From assembly GCF_938046015.1 (NCBI RefSeq), contig NZ_CALIXW010000017.1, positions 1 through 30,198 of the forward strand: a stretch of DNA of 30,198 nucleotides. Direction: 5' to 3'. This document shows positions 13,218-23,673 of the stretch, in pieces. Each line of letters begins with the position of its first letter. The first letter of the stretch is position 1. Both the position numbers and the translations under genes were made by a program. The notes beneath the pieces are model-generated. The model saw only the letters and a program-made list of their open reading frames with translations, was not told the DNA's origin and ran no database searches. This stretch comes from an uncultured Porphyromonas sp. Its GTDB lineage: Bacteria; Bacteroidota; Bacteroidia; Bacteroidales; Porphyromonadaceae.

Positions 13218-14414
13218 ATGACCCACAGACGTATCGTCATCTCCTCACTCAGCCTCGCCCTAGTCGGGCTGCTGGGGCTCAGCGCCTGCGGCGGCTCGGG
13301 AGAGCAAGCCCAGCAGGGCGCCCAGGAAACGCCCGAGCTACCCGTCCGCACCCTCGCCAGCAGTGATTTCTCCGTAGACAACAGCTACCCTGCCGTCATC
13401 CGCGGCGAGGATGACGCCGAGATCCGCCCCAAGGTCTCTGGCTTCATCACCAAGGTACTCGTCAGCGAGGGGCAGGCCGTCCGCCCCGGGCAAGCCCTCT
13501 TCCAGCTCGACGACGTCACCTACCGCGCGGCCGTCAATCAGGCTGCCGCCAGCCTCTCCAGCGCCCAGGCCGCGCTCTCCACCGCACAGCTCAACGAGCG
13601 CAACAGCAAGGAGCTGCTGGCCAAGAACATCATCAGCACGAGCAACTACGAGGAGGTCGCCAATGCCCTCAGCAGCGCCCAGGCAGGAGTGGCCGTAGCT
13701 AAGGCCAACCTCACAGCCGCACGCGAGAACCTCTCCTTCTGTACCGTCTCCAGCCCCGTGGCGGGTGTCGTCGGCTCGATCAACTACCGCGTCGGTAACC
13801 TCGTCAGCCCGCAGAGCACGCAGGCACTGACCCAGGTGTCCAATACCAAGCAGGCCTTCGTCTACTTCTCCCTCTCGGAGCGCGAGCTGCGCTCCTACAC
13901 GGGAGGCCAGGTCTCGGGCGACCTCACGACGCTCTTCCCCAAGGTACGCCTCACGCTAGCCGACGGCAGCAGCTACCCCGAGGAAGGGACGGTGAAGGGC
14001 GTCAGCGGTGTCATCGACCGCACGACGGGCTCGGTGACGCTGCGCGTAGACTTCCCCAACGCCGCAGGCCAGCTGCGTAGCGGAGGCGTCGGCACCATAC
14101 ATCTACCCGCCCGCACGACGGCGGCGATCCTCGTCCCCCAGTCAGCGACGGTGGAGATGCTGCACAAGAAGTTCGTCTACACACTCGGCTCGGACGGCAA
14201 GGTGAAGTTCACCGAGATCACGGTCAGCCCCTACGATGACGGGCAGAGCTATACCGTGACCTCGGGGCTCAAGGTCGGCGATCGCATCGTCACGGCAGGG
14301 ACGACGACGCTGCGTGAAGGTATGGAGATCAAGGCTCTGAGCGAAGCCGAATACGCGGCACGCCAGGAGGCCATACAGAAGCAGATGATGGGCGGCGGTG
14401 CCCAGCGCAAGTAA
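13218..14414 (+). CDS. RND efflux periplasmic adaptor (membrane fusion lipoprotein)
   Basis: The adaptor (AcrA/MexA/HlyD family) links the inner-membrane RND pump to the outer-membrane channel. The 398-residue product has a lipoprotein signal with lipobox LSAC (C24), a biotinyl-lipoyl half (about 58-98, GEDDAEIRPKVSGFITKVLV), an alpha-helical hairpin with heptad-like Ala/Leu pattern (about 102-166), the second lipoyl half (about 167-200, SSPVAGVVGSINYRVGNLVS), then beta-barrel and membrane-proximal domains (TLREGMEIK at the end). The next gene begins 21 bases after its stop, and the order adaptor-pump-TolC is the standard RND operon layout. No regulator gene is next to the operon. The short inverted repeat CTACC-N6-GGTAG (about 13167-13182) just upstream might be an operator, but this is weak. 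Confidence 0.94.
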   Translation: MTHRRIVISSLSLALVGLLGLSACGGSGEQAQQGAQETPELPVRTLASSDFSVDNSYPAVIRGEDDAEIRPKVSGFITKVLVSEGQAVRPGQALFQLDDVTYRAAVNQAAASLSSAQAALSTAQLNERNSKELLAKNIISTSNYEEVANALSSAQAGVAVAKANLTAARENLSFCTVSSPVAGVVGSINYRVGNLVSPQSTQALTQVSNTKQAFVYFSLSERELRSYTGGQVSGDLTTLFPKVRLTLADGSSYPEEGTVKGVSGVIDRTTGSVTLRVDFPNAAGQLRSGGVGTIHLPARTTAAILVPQSATVEMLHKKFVYTLGSDGKVKFTEITVSPYDDGQSYTVTSGLKVGDRIVTAGTTTLREGMEIKALSEAEYAARQEAIQKQMMGGGAQRK

Positions 14415-14435
14415 GGGCACGATAGCGACTAGACT

Positions 14436-17400
14436 ATGAACCTCACTAGATTCATCCAGCGGCCCGTCCTCTCCACGGTGATCTCGATATTCATCGTGAT
14501 CCTCGGGGTCATCGGCCTGCTGCAGCTGCCGATCGAGCAGTACCCCAATATCGCTCCGCCCACCGTCCAGGTATCGACCGCCTACGCAGGGGCCGATGCC
14601 CAGACCGTACTGAACTCAGTGATCGCCCCCCTCGAGGAGCAAATCAATGGCGTAGAGGGCATGACCTACATGACCTCTACGGCGACCAACTCAGGGGGCG
14701 CGCAGATCACCGTCTACTTCCGCGAGGGCACAGACCCCGACATGGCTGCCGTCAACGTGCAGAACCGCGTACAGCAGGCACAGTCCCTCCTACCTGCCGA
14801 CGTCGTGCGCGTAGGGGTGACGACACAGAAGCGCCAGTCCAGCATGCTGCTCGTCTACTCCCTCAGCAGCACGGACGGACGCTACGACGCGGAGTTCCTA
14901 GCCAACTATGCCGACATCAACATCATCCCCTCGATGAAGCGCGTGCAGGGTGTAGGCTCGGCCAATACCTTCAGCCAGTCCACCTACGCCATGCGTCTGT
15001 GGCTCGACCCCGATAAGATGCGCGCCTACGGCCTTATCCCCTCGGACGTCTCGGCGATACTCGCAGCGCAGAACTTCGAGGCTGCGCCCGGGAGCCTCGG
15101 CGAGTCGGGCGACCGCACCTACGAGTACACGCTGCGCTACAAAGGGCGTCTCAAGGAGCTGAGCGAGTACGAGAACGTCATCCTACGCTCCGACGAGGCC
15201 GGCGGTATCATCCGCCTCAAGGACGTGGCGAAGGTAGAGCTTGGCTCCCTCAGCTACGGGTCTAACTCCAAGCTCAACGGCCATCCTGCCGTCTCGGGGA
15301 TGGTCAGTCAGATCGCGGGCTCCAATGCCAACGACATCGTCCGCGATATCAAGGCACAGCTCAAGGAGCTAGAGAAGGACTTCCCTCCCGGTATGGAGAT
15401 CCAGTACGTCATAGACGTCACGGACTTCCTCCAGGCCTCGATCGATCACGTCATCCAGACGCTGCTGGAGGCCTTCCTCCTGGTCTTCATCGTCGTCTAC
15501 CTCTTCCTGCAGGACCTACGATCCACGCTGATCCCCGCCATCGCCGTACCCGTGTCGCTGGTCGGTACCTTCTTTGTGCTGAACCTCTTCGGCTTCTCGC
15601 TCAACCTCCTCACGCTCTCGGCGCTGGTGCTCGCCATCGCTATTGTGGTGGATGACGCCATCGTGGTCGTGGAGGCCGTGCATGCCAAGCTCGACAAGGG
15701 CTACCAGTCGGCGCGGCAGGCCAGCATCGATGCCATGCACGAGATCTCAGGGGCCATCATCTCCATCACGCTGGTGATGGCGGCGGTCTTCGTACCCGTG
15801 TCCTTCATCTCGGGCATCAGTGGGGCCTTCTTCCGCGAGTTCGGGATCACGATGGCCATTGCTATTGTGATCTCGGCGGTGAACGCCCTGACGCTGAGCC
15901 CAGCCCTATGCGCGCTGCTGCTGCGGGCCCACACCGACCACGAGGGGAAGAAGCTGAACTTCGTCAAGCGCTTCCATGTGGCCTTCAACACCGCCTACGA
16001 TCGCCACGTGCAGCGCCCCTATGAGCGCTTCGTCCGCTTCTTCACGGGGCACAAGGTCAGCGCCGCTGTCCTCGTCGTGGTGAGCATCCTCGCCACGGGC
16101 TACTTCATGATGACCACCAGCAGCGAGCTCGTCCCCAGCGAGGACACGGGCTCCGTGATGGTCGCTGTCTCCACGCCTCCAGGGACAAGCCGTGAGAAGA
16201 CGGAGGCCGTGCTGGCTAAGGTCGCCAAGGTCGCTGAGGCTCAGGATGGCGTCTCCAAGGTAATGCAGATCTCGGGCTTCAGCTTTATGGGTGGGAGCGG
16301 GTCCAACTATGCCTCCATGTTCATCAACATGAAGCCCTTCAGCGAGCGCAGCAATACGACGGCCGCGGTGGCCGGCACGCTGATGGCCTATGGCGCCACG
16401 ATCCCCGACGCCACCGTCATGGCTATGACGCCGCCGATGATCCCAGGCTACGGGATGTCCTCCGGTGTATCGCTGACGATGCTCGACCGTACGGGGGGCC
16501 CGCTGGACAAGTTCTTCGGCGAGACGCAGAAGTTCCTCGGCGCGCTCAATGCCCGTCCCGAGGTGGCCTACGCCATGACGCAGTACAATGCCAGCTACCC
16601 GCAGTACCTCATCGATGTGGACGTGGCGGCCGCGATGCGTAGCGGCACTACACCCCAGGCCATCCTTACGACGCTGCAGGGCTACTTCGGTGGGATGTAC
16701 GTCTCCAATTTTAATCGCTACGGCAAGCTCTACCGTGTCCTACTACAGACTGCCCCTGAGGAGCGCCTCGATATCAATGCCCTATCCAGCATCTACGTAC
16801 GCACGGGCAGCGGGGAGATGGCGCCCATCACCAGCTTCATCACGACGGAGAAGGTCTACGGCCCTGCGAGCATCAACCGCTTCAACCTCTACACCTCGAT
16901 CGACGTGATGGCTGCTCCCGCTCCTGGCTACGCTACGGGGGACGTCCTGAAGGCGATCTCTGAAGTTGCTGCCCAGACGCTGCCCGCAGGCTACGGCTAC
17001 GACTATACGGGGCTGACGCGCTCCGAGCAGGAGTCCTCGGACACGACGACGCTGATCTTCGGCCTCTGCCTGCTCTTCGTCTACCTCATCCTGAGCGCTC
17101 AGTACGAGAGCTACGTGCTGCCGCTGTCGGTCATCCTGTCCATCCCCTTCGGCCTCTTCGGCTCCTACCTCTTCGTGCAGCTCTTCGGCCACACCAATAA
17201 TATCTACACGCAGATCGCTCTGATCATGCTCATCGGTCTGCTGGCCAAGAACGCCATCCTCATCGTAGAGTTTGCCGTCGAGCGCCGCCAGCGTGGCCTC
17301 AGCATTTACGAGGCAGCGGTCCAGGGCGCTGTAGCACGTCTCCGCCCCATCCTCATGACCTCGCTGGCGATGATCGTCGGGCTGCTCCCGCTGATGTTCG

Positions 17401-17585
17401 CCTCAGGGGTCGGCGCCAACGGCAACTCTACGCTCGGCGCTACCACTGTGGGCGGGATGCTCATCGGGATGGTGCTGCAGATCTTCGTCGTCCCCACGCT
17501 CTTTGTCATCTTCCAGTACCTCCAGGAGCGCATCAAGCCTCTGGAGCCCAAGGAACCCAATACCCTCGCTCATGAAGAAGCTTAG
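14436..17585 (+). CDS. RND multidrug efflux pump, inner-membrane subunit (HAE1/AcrB family)
   Basis: A proton-driven resistance-nodulation-division transporter that expels drugs, bile salts or other amphiphiles from the periplasm or membrane. Its 1049 residues match the usual HAE1 length. It opens with MNLTRFIQRPVLSTVISIFI (first membrane helix) and QLPIEQYPNIAPPTVQVST, typical of the family. The proton-relay residues are present: D406 and D407 in VVDDAIVVVEAV (helix 4) and K938 in GLLAKNAILIVEFA (helix 10). Two large periplasmic loops follow helices 1 and 7 in the usual duplicated arrangement. The 3' end overlaps the TolC-like gene by 14 bases, indicating translational coupling. Substrates cannot be inferred from sequence alone. 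Confidence 0.96.
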   Translation: MNLTRFIQRPVLSTVISIFIVILGVIGLLQLPIEQYPNIAPPTVQVSTAYAGADAQTVLNSVIAPLEEQINGVEGMTYMTSTATNSGGAQITVYFREGTDPDMAAVNVQNRVQQAQSLLPADVVRVGVTTQKRQSSMLLVYSLSSTDGRYDAEFLANYADINIIPSMKRVQGVGSANTFSQSTYAMRLWLDPDKMRAYGLIPSDVSAILAAQNFEAAPGSLGESGDRTYEYTLRYKGRLKELSEYENVILRSDEAGGIIRLKDVAKVELGSLSYGSNSKLNGHPAVSGMVSQIAGSNANDIVRDIKAQLKELEKDFPPGMEIQYVIDVTDFLQASIDHVIQTLLEAFLLVFIVVYLFLQDLRSTLIPAIAVPVSLVGTFFVLNLFGFSLNLLTLSALVLAIAIVVDDAIVVVEAVHAKLDKGYQSARQASIDAMHEISGAIISITLVMAAVFVPVSFISGISGAFFREFGITMAIAIVISAVNALTLSPALCALLLRAHTDHEGKKLNFVKRFHVAFNTAYDRHVQRPYERFVRFFTGHKVSAAVLVVVSILATGYFMMTTSSELVPSEDTGSVMVAVSTPPGTSREKTEAVLAKVAKVAEAQDGVSKVMQISGFSFMGGSGSNYASMFINMKPFSERSNTTAAVAGTLMAYGATIPDATVMAMTPPMIPGYGMSSGVSLTMLDRTGGPLDKFFGETQKFLGALNARPEVAYAMTQYNASYPQYLIDVDVAAAMRSGTTPQAILTTLQGYFGGMYVSNFNRYGKLYRVLLQTAPEERLDINALSSIYVRTGSGEMAPITSFITTEKVYGPASINRFNLYTSIDVMAAPAPGYATGDVLKAISEVAAQTLPAGYGYDYTGLTRSEQESSDTTTLIFGLCLLFVYLILSAQYESYVLPLSVILSIPFGLFGSYLFVQLFGHTNNIYTQIALIMLIGLLAKNAILIVEFAVERRQRGLSIYEAAVQGAVARLRPILMTSLAMIVGLLPLMFASGVGANGNSTLGATTVGGMLIGMVLQIFVVPTLFVIFQYLQERIKPLEPKEPNTLAHEEA

Positions 17586-18972
17586 CCATAGCCTCCTCCC
17601 CCTCCTAGGGCTCGCGCTCGCCCTCTCCAGCTGCGGCATCTATTCCCGCTACCAGCGCCCCACGGGGATCACTACCGAGGTCTACCGCGCGGACCAAGCG
17701 GCGCTGGCCTCGGCGGATAGCAGCACCAGCCTCGGGCACCTACCCTGGCGTCAGCTCTTCACCGACCCACAGCTCCAGCAGCTCATAGAGGAGGCGCTGC
17801 GGCAGAATGTCGACCTGCAGACGGCCGCCCTCTCGGTGCGCCAGGCTGAGGCCCAGCTGAAGGCTGCACGCCTCTCCTTCTTCCCCAGCCTCAGCCTCGC
17901 CCCCAGCGTCAGCACCCGCAAGGTCGAGGGCGCCGACGCCACGCACAGCTACGAGCTACCCGTACAGGCCAGCTGGCAGGTGGACCTCTTCGGCGCGCTG
18001 CTCAATGCCTCGCGCAGCACGCAGGTGCAGCTGCTGCGGGCCCAGGAGTACCAGCGCCTCGTCCAGAGCCGCCTCATCGCCAGCGTCGCCAACGGCTACT
18101 ATACGCTGCTGATGCTCGACCGTCAGCTCGCCCTCAGCCAGGAGGCTGCCCAGCTCGCCCAGCGCACGCTCGAGGTGATGCAGGCGCAGAAGGAGTACGG
18201 CCGCGCCCTCGAGTCGGCCGTGCAGTCGGCACGCGCGGCGCTCCATCAGGTGCAGGCCAGCCTGCCCGAGATCAAGCGCCAGCGCATCGCGGCCGAGAAC
18301 AGCCTGGCGCTGCTCCTCGGCCAGTCCCCCCGCAGCTACGAGCGCAGCACGCTGGAGGCACAGAGCCTACCCGAGCAGCTCTCCGTCGGGCTGCCCGTCC
18401 AGCTCCTCAGCCAGCGCCCCGATGTACGTGTGGCGGAGCTGGCTCTAGCGAACTGTTATTATCAGACGAATGCCGCCCGCTCGGCCTTCTACCCCACGCT
18501 CAGCATCAACGGCAGCCTCGGCTGGGTCGGTAGCCTCGGGCAGGCGGTGGCGAACCCCATGCGTCTGGTCAGCTCCGCCGTAGGGGCGCTAGCGCAGCCC
18601 ATCTTCGCCCGCGGCCGCCTCGTGGCGGGGCTTCGTGTAGCCGAGGCCGAGCAGAAGAAGGCGCTCCTCGCCTTCCAGCAGAGCCTCCTCTCGGCAGGGG
18701 CTGAGGTCAGCAATGCCCTTGCCCTCTACGAGGCCTCCACGGAGCGCGTCGCCGAGGAGACCAAGCAGATCGAGAGCCTCAAGGCCAATGTCGCCATCAC
18801 GGAGGAACTCTTCCGCTCAGGCCGCAGCAGCTCCTACCTCGAGGTCATCAGCGCCCAGCAGGCACTCCTGCAGGCCCAGCTGACGGAGGTACGTGATCGC
18901 TTCTCCCGCATGCAGGCCGTGGTGAACCTCTACAACGCCCTCGGGGGAGGCGCCGACACGGTGAAACCTTAG
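17572..18972 (+). CDS. TolC-family outer-membrane efflux lipoprotein (NodT/OprM type)
   Basis: The outer-membrane channel of the tripartite RND pump. From the ATG at 17572 the protein has 466 residues with a lipoprotein signal (MKKLSHSLLPLLGLALALSS, C21), placing a lipid anchor at the mature N-terminus as in OprM. Family features are WRQLFTDPQLQQLIEEALRQ (about 60-80), two repeated outer-membrane efflux domains (about 65-255 and 275-460) rich in long amphipathic helices, and LLSQRPDVRVAELALANCYY in the middle. A longer frame opening at 17503 would overlap the pump gene by 83 bases and bury the signal peptide, so the later ATG is preferred. A strong terminator follows at 18995. Confidence 0.94.
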   Translation: MKKLSHSLLPLLGLALALSSCGIYSRYQRPTGITTEVYRADQAALASADSSTSLGHLPWRQLFTDPQLQQLIEEALRQNVDLQTAALSVRQAEAQLKAARLSFFPSLSLAPSVSTRKVEGADATHSYELPVQASWQVDLFGALLNASRSTQVQLLRAQEYQRLVQSRLIASVANGYYTLLMLDRQLALSQEAAQLAQRTLEVMQAQKEYGRALESAVQSARAALHQVQASLPEIKRQRIAAENSLALLLGQSPRSYERSTLEAQSLPEQLSVGLPVQLLSQRPDVRVAELALANCYYQTNAARSAFYPTLSINGSLGWVGSLGQAVANPMRLVSSAVGALAQPIFARGRLVAGLRVAEAEQKKALLAFQQSLLSAGAEVSNALALYEASTERVAEETKQIESLKANVAITEELFRSGRSSSYLEVISAQQALLQAQLTEVRDRFSRMQAVVNLYNALGGGADTVKP

Positions 18973-18994
18973 CCCCCTCCCCACCCGAATGCGG

Positions 18995-19063
18995 CATCGC
19001 CCGCACGGCACTCAGCCCGCGCTCCTAGAGCGACGATGAGCGCCGTGCGGGCGATGTCTTTTT
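18995..19063 (+). terminator. Rho-independent terminator of the RND operon
   Basis: A 15-bp perfect stem (18995-19009 with 19042-19056, CATCGCCCGCACGGC/GCCGTGCGGGCGATG) is followed by TCTTTTTG. The loop region contains further self-complementary bases. Confidence 0.9.
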
Positions 19064-19155
19064 GTGTTCCTAGCTAAGGGGCTTCGTCCCTTTCCTTAGC
19101 CCTCGCGGGACGAAGGGAGTACCCTCGGCAAGCTCCACCCCAAGGCCGAGCCGCG

Positions 19156-19240
19156 CTGAGGGATATCCATCAGCGCCCTGAGGGACGTCAGTCAGAAAGC
19201 TGAGGGATAGCAGTCAGCGCCGCTCAGGGATATCCCTCAG
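19156..19240. repeat. Palindrome array D: four 18-bp units, 22-23 bp period
   Basis: Units start at 19156 (CTGAGGGATATCCATCAG), 19178 (CTGAGGGACGTCAGTCAG), 19200 (CTGAGGGATAGCAGTCAG) and 19223 (CTCAGGGATATCCCTCAG). The 22, 22, 23 bp spacing equals array C, and units 1 and 4 are identical to those of array C. The array ends about 175 bp before the clpP -7 element. Confidence 0.88.
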
Positions 19241-19303
19241 CTCAGGGGCCCTCGGAGAGCGCTCCCTCTAGCCGCTTGAGACGCCTCGCCTCAAGGCGAA
19301 GAG

Positions 19304-19339
19304 CAGCAGGCGGAGGCCCCGCTGGGAGCAGGCCGAGCG
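19304..19339. repeat. Module shared with the RND-operon upstream region
   Basis: Begins CAGCAGGCGGAGGCCCCGCT and ends GCAGGCCGAGCG; it differs from 13012-13046 by one substitution or so and one extra C. It lies 64 bp after array D, as its partner lies 65 bp after array C. Confidence 0.75.
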
Positions 19340-19413
19340 CCGCCTCGGATGGGGGCGAAAAGCAGGGGTGAGCGCCGCCCGAGCGAGCCGTGGTGTATTC
19401 TGAGAATTATTTC

Positions 19414-19421
19414 TACCTTTG
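19414..19421 (+). promoter_or_regulatory. -7 element of the clpP promoter
   Basis: TACCTTTG matches TAnnTTTG and is preceded by an AT-rich spacer (ATTCTGAGAATTATTTC). The -33 position has only a weak TGG. A start near 19428 excludes frames opening at 19419 and supports the ATG at 19479 for clpP. Confidence 0.6.
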
Positions 19422-19478
19422 TTAATAGGAGGGCAGACAGATAGCTACCCTCCTGAAGCTATCACCCTAATACAGATA

Positions 19479-20147
19479 ATGAACGAGTTTAGAAAGTATG
19501 CGACGGGGCACCTAGGGATGAACTCCCTCGCCCTGGAGCACTATATGCAGGTACAAAGCAGCTATATCTCCCCTACGATCGTAGAGGAGCGCCCGATGAA
19601 CGTGGCCCAGATGGACGTCTTCTCCCGCCTGATGATGGACCGCATCATCTTCCTCGGCAGCCAGATCGACGACTATGCTGCCAACGTCATCCAGGCGCAG
19701 CTCCTCTTCCTCGACAGCAGTGAGCCCGGTAAGGATATCTCTATCTATATCAATTCTCCTGGGGGTAGTGTATACGCTGGCTACGGCATCTATGACACGA
19801 TGCAGTATATCGGCAGCGACGTCTCGACCATCTGCACGGGGGTAGCTGCCTCCATGGCTTCCATCCTCCTGGTGGCGGGTGCCAAGGGCAAGCGCTTCGC
19901 TCTGCCCCACTCCCGCATCATGATCCACCAGCCGCTGGGGGGCATGCAGGGACAGGCCAGCGACATGGAGATCGCCGCACGTGAGATCCTCAAGGTCAAG
20001 AAGGAACTCTATACCATCCTCTCCGAGCACTCGGGGCAGAGCTTCGAGACCATCGAGCGCGACAGCGATCGCGACTACTGGCTCACCGCTCCCGAGGCCC
20101 TGGACTACGGAATGATCGACCGCGTACTCAAGCGTGAGGAGAAGTAA
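19479..20147 (+). CDS. clpP: ATP-dependent Clp protease proteolytic subunit
   Basis: ClpP is the serine protease chamber that degrades proteins unfolded and fed in by ClpX or other Clp ATPases in the cytoplasm. From the ATG at 19479 the protein has 222 residues. The catalytic triad is visible: S125 in GVAASMAS, H150 in RIMIHQPLGG and D199 in DRDYWLTAPEA. Other family signatures are INSPGGSVYAGYGIYDTMQ (91-109) and the N-terminal processing region before QSSYISPTIVEE, which resembles the extended N-terminus of Bacteroidetes ClpP. An earlier in-frame TTG at 19419 lies inside the -7 promoter element and is rejected. clpX follows after 2 bases, so the two are co-translated. Confidence 0.96.
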   Translation: MNEFRKYATGHLGMNSLALEHYMQVQSSYISPTIVEERPMNVAQMDVFSRLMMDRIIFLGSQIDDYAANVIQAQLLFLDSSEPGKDISIYINSPGGSVYAGYGIYDTMQYIGSDVSTICTGVAASMASILLVAGAKGKRFALPHSRIMIHQPLGGMQGQASDMEIAAREILKVKKELYTILSEHSGQSFETIERDSDRDYWLTAPEALDYGMIDRVLKREEK

Positions 20148-20149
20148 GC

Positions 20150-21403
20150 ATGGCTAAGAAGGCAAACAAAGGACACTGCGTCCTCTGCGGACGTCCCGAG
20201 GACGAAGTCCCCTTCCTCCTGGAGGGCGTCGACGGCAAGGTCTGCCCTGACTGCGTAGCCCTGGCGATGAACATGCTCGGGGAGAACCAGCTCCTCAAGG
20301 AGACCAAGGCTCAGCCCTTCGACTCCCCCGAGCTCGACCTCAAGGCCCTGCCCAAGCCCCAGGACATCAAGGAGCACCTCGACCACTACGTCGTCGGACA
20401 GGATGAGGCCAAGCGCTACCTCTCGGTAGCCGTCTACAATCACTACAAGCGCCTCTTGCAGCACCAGGAGCCCGACGATGAGGTCGAGATCGAGAAGAGC
20501 AACATCCTACTGCTCGGCCCCACAGGTACGGGCAAGACGCTGCTAGCGAAGACCATCGCCCGCCTCCTGCAGGTACCCTTCACCATCGTAGACGCCACCG
20601 TACTAACGCAGGCGGGCTACGTCGGTGAGGACATCGAGAGCCTGCTGACGCGCCTCTTGCAGGTCGCCGACTACGACGTGGCAGCAGCCGAGCGCGGGAT
20701 CGTCTTCATCGACGAGATCGACAAGATCGCCCGCAAGGGGGACAATCCCTCCATCACGCGCGACGTCAGTGGCGAGGGCGTCCAGCAGGGGCTGCTCAAG
20801 CTCCTGGAGGGCTCCATCGTCAACGTCCCACCCCAGGGCGGCCGCAAGCACCCCGATCAGCCCATGATCCAGGTGAACACGCAGCACATCCTCTTCATCT
20901 GCGCGGGTGCCTTCGACGGCATCGAGCGCAAGATCGCCCACCGCCTCAATACGCGCATCGTCGGCTACAACAGCCCCGGCGCCCAGCATGCCCACCTCAA
21001 GGAGGAGGAACTGCTGCGCTACGTCGACGCCCGTGACCTGAAGAGCTACGGCCTCATCCCCGAGATCATCGGCCGCCTACCTATCATCACCCACCTCAAT
21101 CCCCTGACGCGTGAGACCCTGCGCATGATCCTCACCGAGCCCCGCAATGCCCTGACGCGCCAGTACACCCGTATGCTGGTCATGGACGGCATCGCCCTAC
21201 ACTACACCGAGGACGCTCTAGACGCGATCGTGGAGAAGACCATGGAGCAGAAGCTAGGCGCACGCGGCCTACGTGCCATCATGGAGCAGGTGATGATGGA
21301 GGCTATGTACCGACTGCCCTCCGAGCAGGTCACGGAGTTCACCATCGACCGTGCCTACGTAGAGGCTCGTCTGGCGGAGAGCCAGGGAGTCGTCCAGGCC
21401 TAG
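20150..21403 (+). CDS. clpX: ATP-dependent Clp protease ATP-binding subunit ClpX
   Basis: ClpX is the AAA+ unfoldase that recognises tagged substrates and threads them into ClpP. The 417-residue protein carries the N-terminal C4 zinc-binding domain (C10, C13, C32, C35), Walker A GPTGTGKT (123-130), pore loop GYVGE (156-160), Walker B IVFIDEID (184-191), the sensor region and the C-terminal small domain (KLGARGLRAIMEQVMMEAMY). The loop GGRKHPDQP precedes the sensor-1 strand as in other ClpX proteins. Length and order agree with a standard ClpX. It sits 2 bases after clpP and 58 bases before recQ. Confidence 0.97.
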   Translation: MAKKANKGHCVLCGRPEDEVPFLLEGVDGKVCPDCVALAMNMLGENQLLKETKAQPFDSPELDLKALPKPQDIKEHLDHYVVGQDEAKRYLSVAVYNHYKRLLQHQEPDDEVEIEKSNILLLGPTGTGKTLLAKTIARLLQVPFTIVDATVLTQAGYVGEDIESLLTRLLQVADYDVAAAERGIVFIDEIDKIARKGDNPSITRDVSGEGVQQGLLKLLEGSIVNVPPQGGRKHPDQPMIQVNTQHILFICAGAFDGIERKIAHRLNTRIVGYNSPGAQHAHLKEEELLRYVDARDLKSYGLIPEIIGRLPIITHLNPLTRETLRMILTEPRNALTRQYTRMLVMDGIALHYTEDALDAIVEKTMEQKLGARGLRAIMEQVMMEAMYRLPSEQVTEFTIDRAYVEARLAESQGVVQA

Positions 21404-21461
21404 CCCGCCCCGAGCCCGAGGCCTTAGCGCTCCACCTAGCCACCCAGCACACCATAGTACT

Positions 21462-23636
<2,175 letters not shown>

Positions 23637-23673
23637 CCCCATCAGCCCCTCCCTATCCCTAGATCCACACGAG

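Larger units (their letters stand above)
18973..19478. other. Intergenic region between the RND operon and clpP
   Basis: 506 bases without a gene. It holds the RND terminator (18995-19063), palindrome array D (19156-19240), the module shared with the region before the RND operon (19304-19339), and the clpP promoter (19414-19421) with a leader of about 50 nt. Confidence 0.65.
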
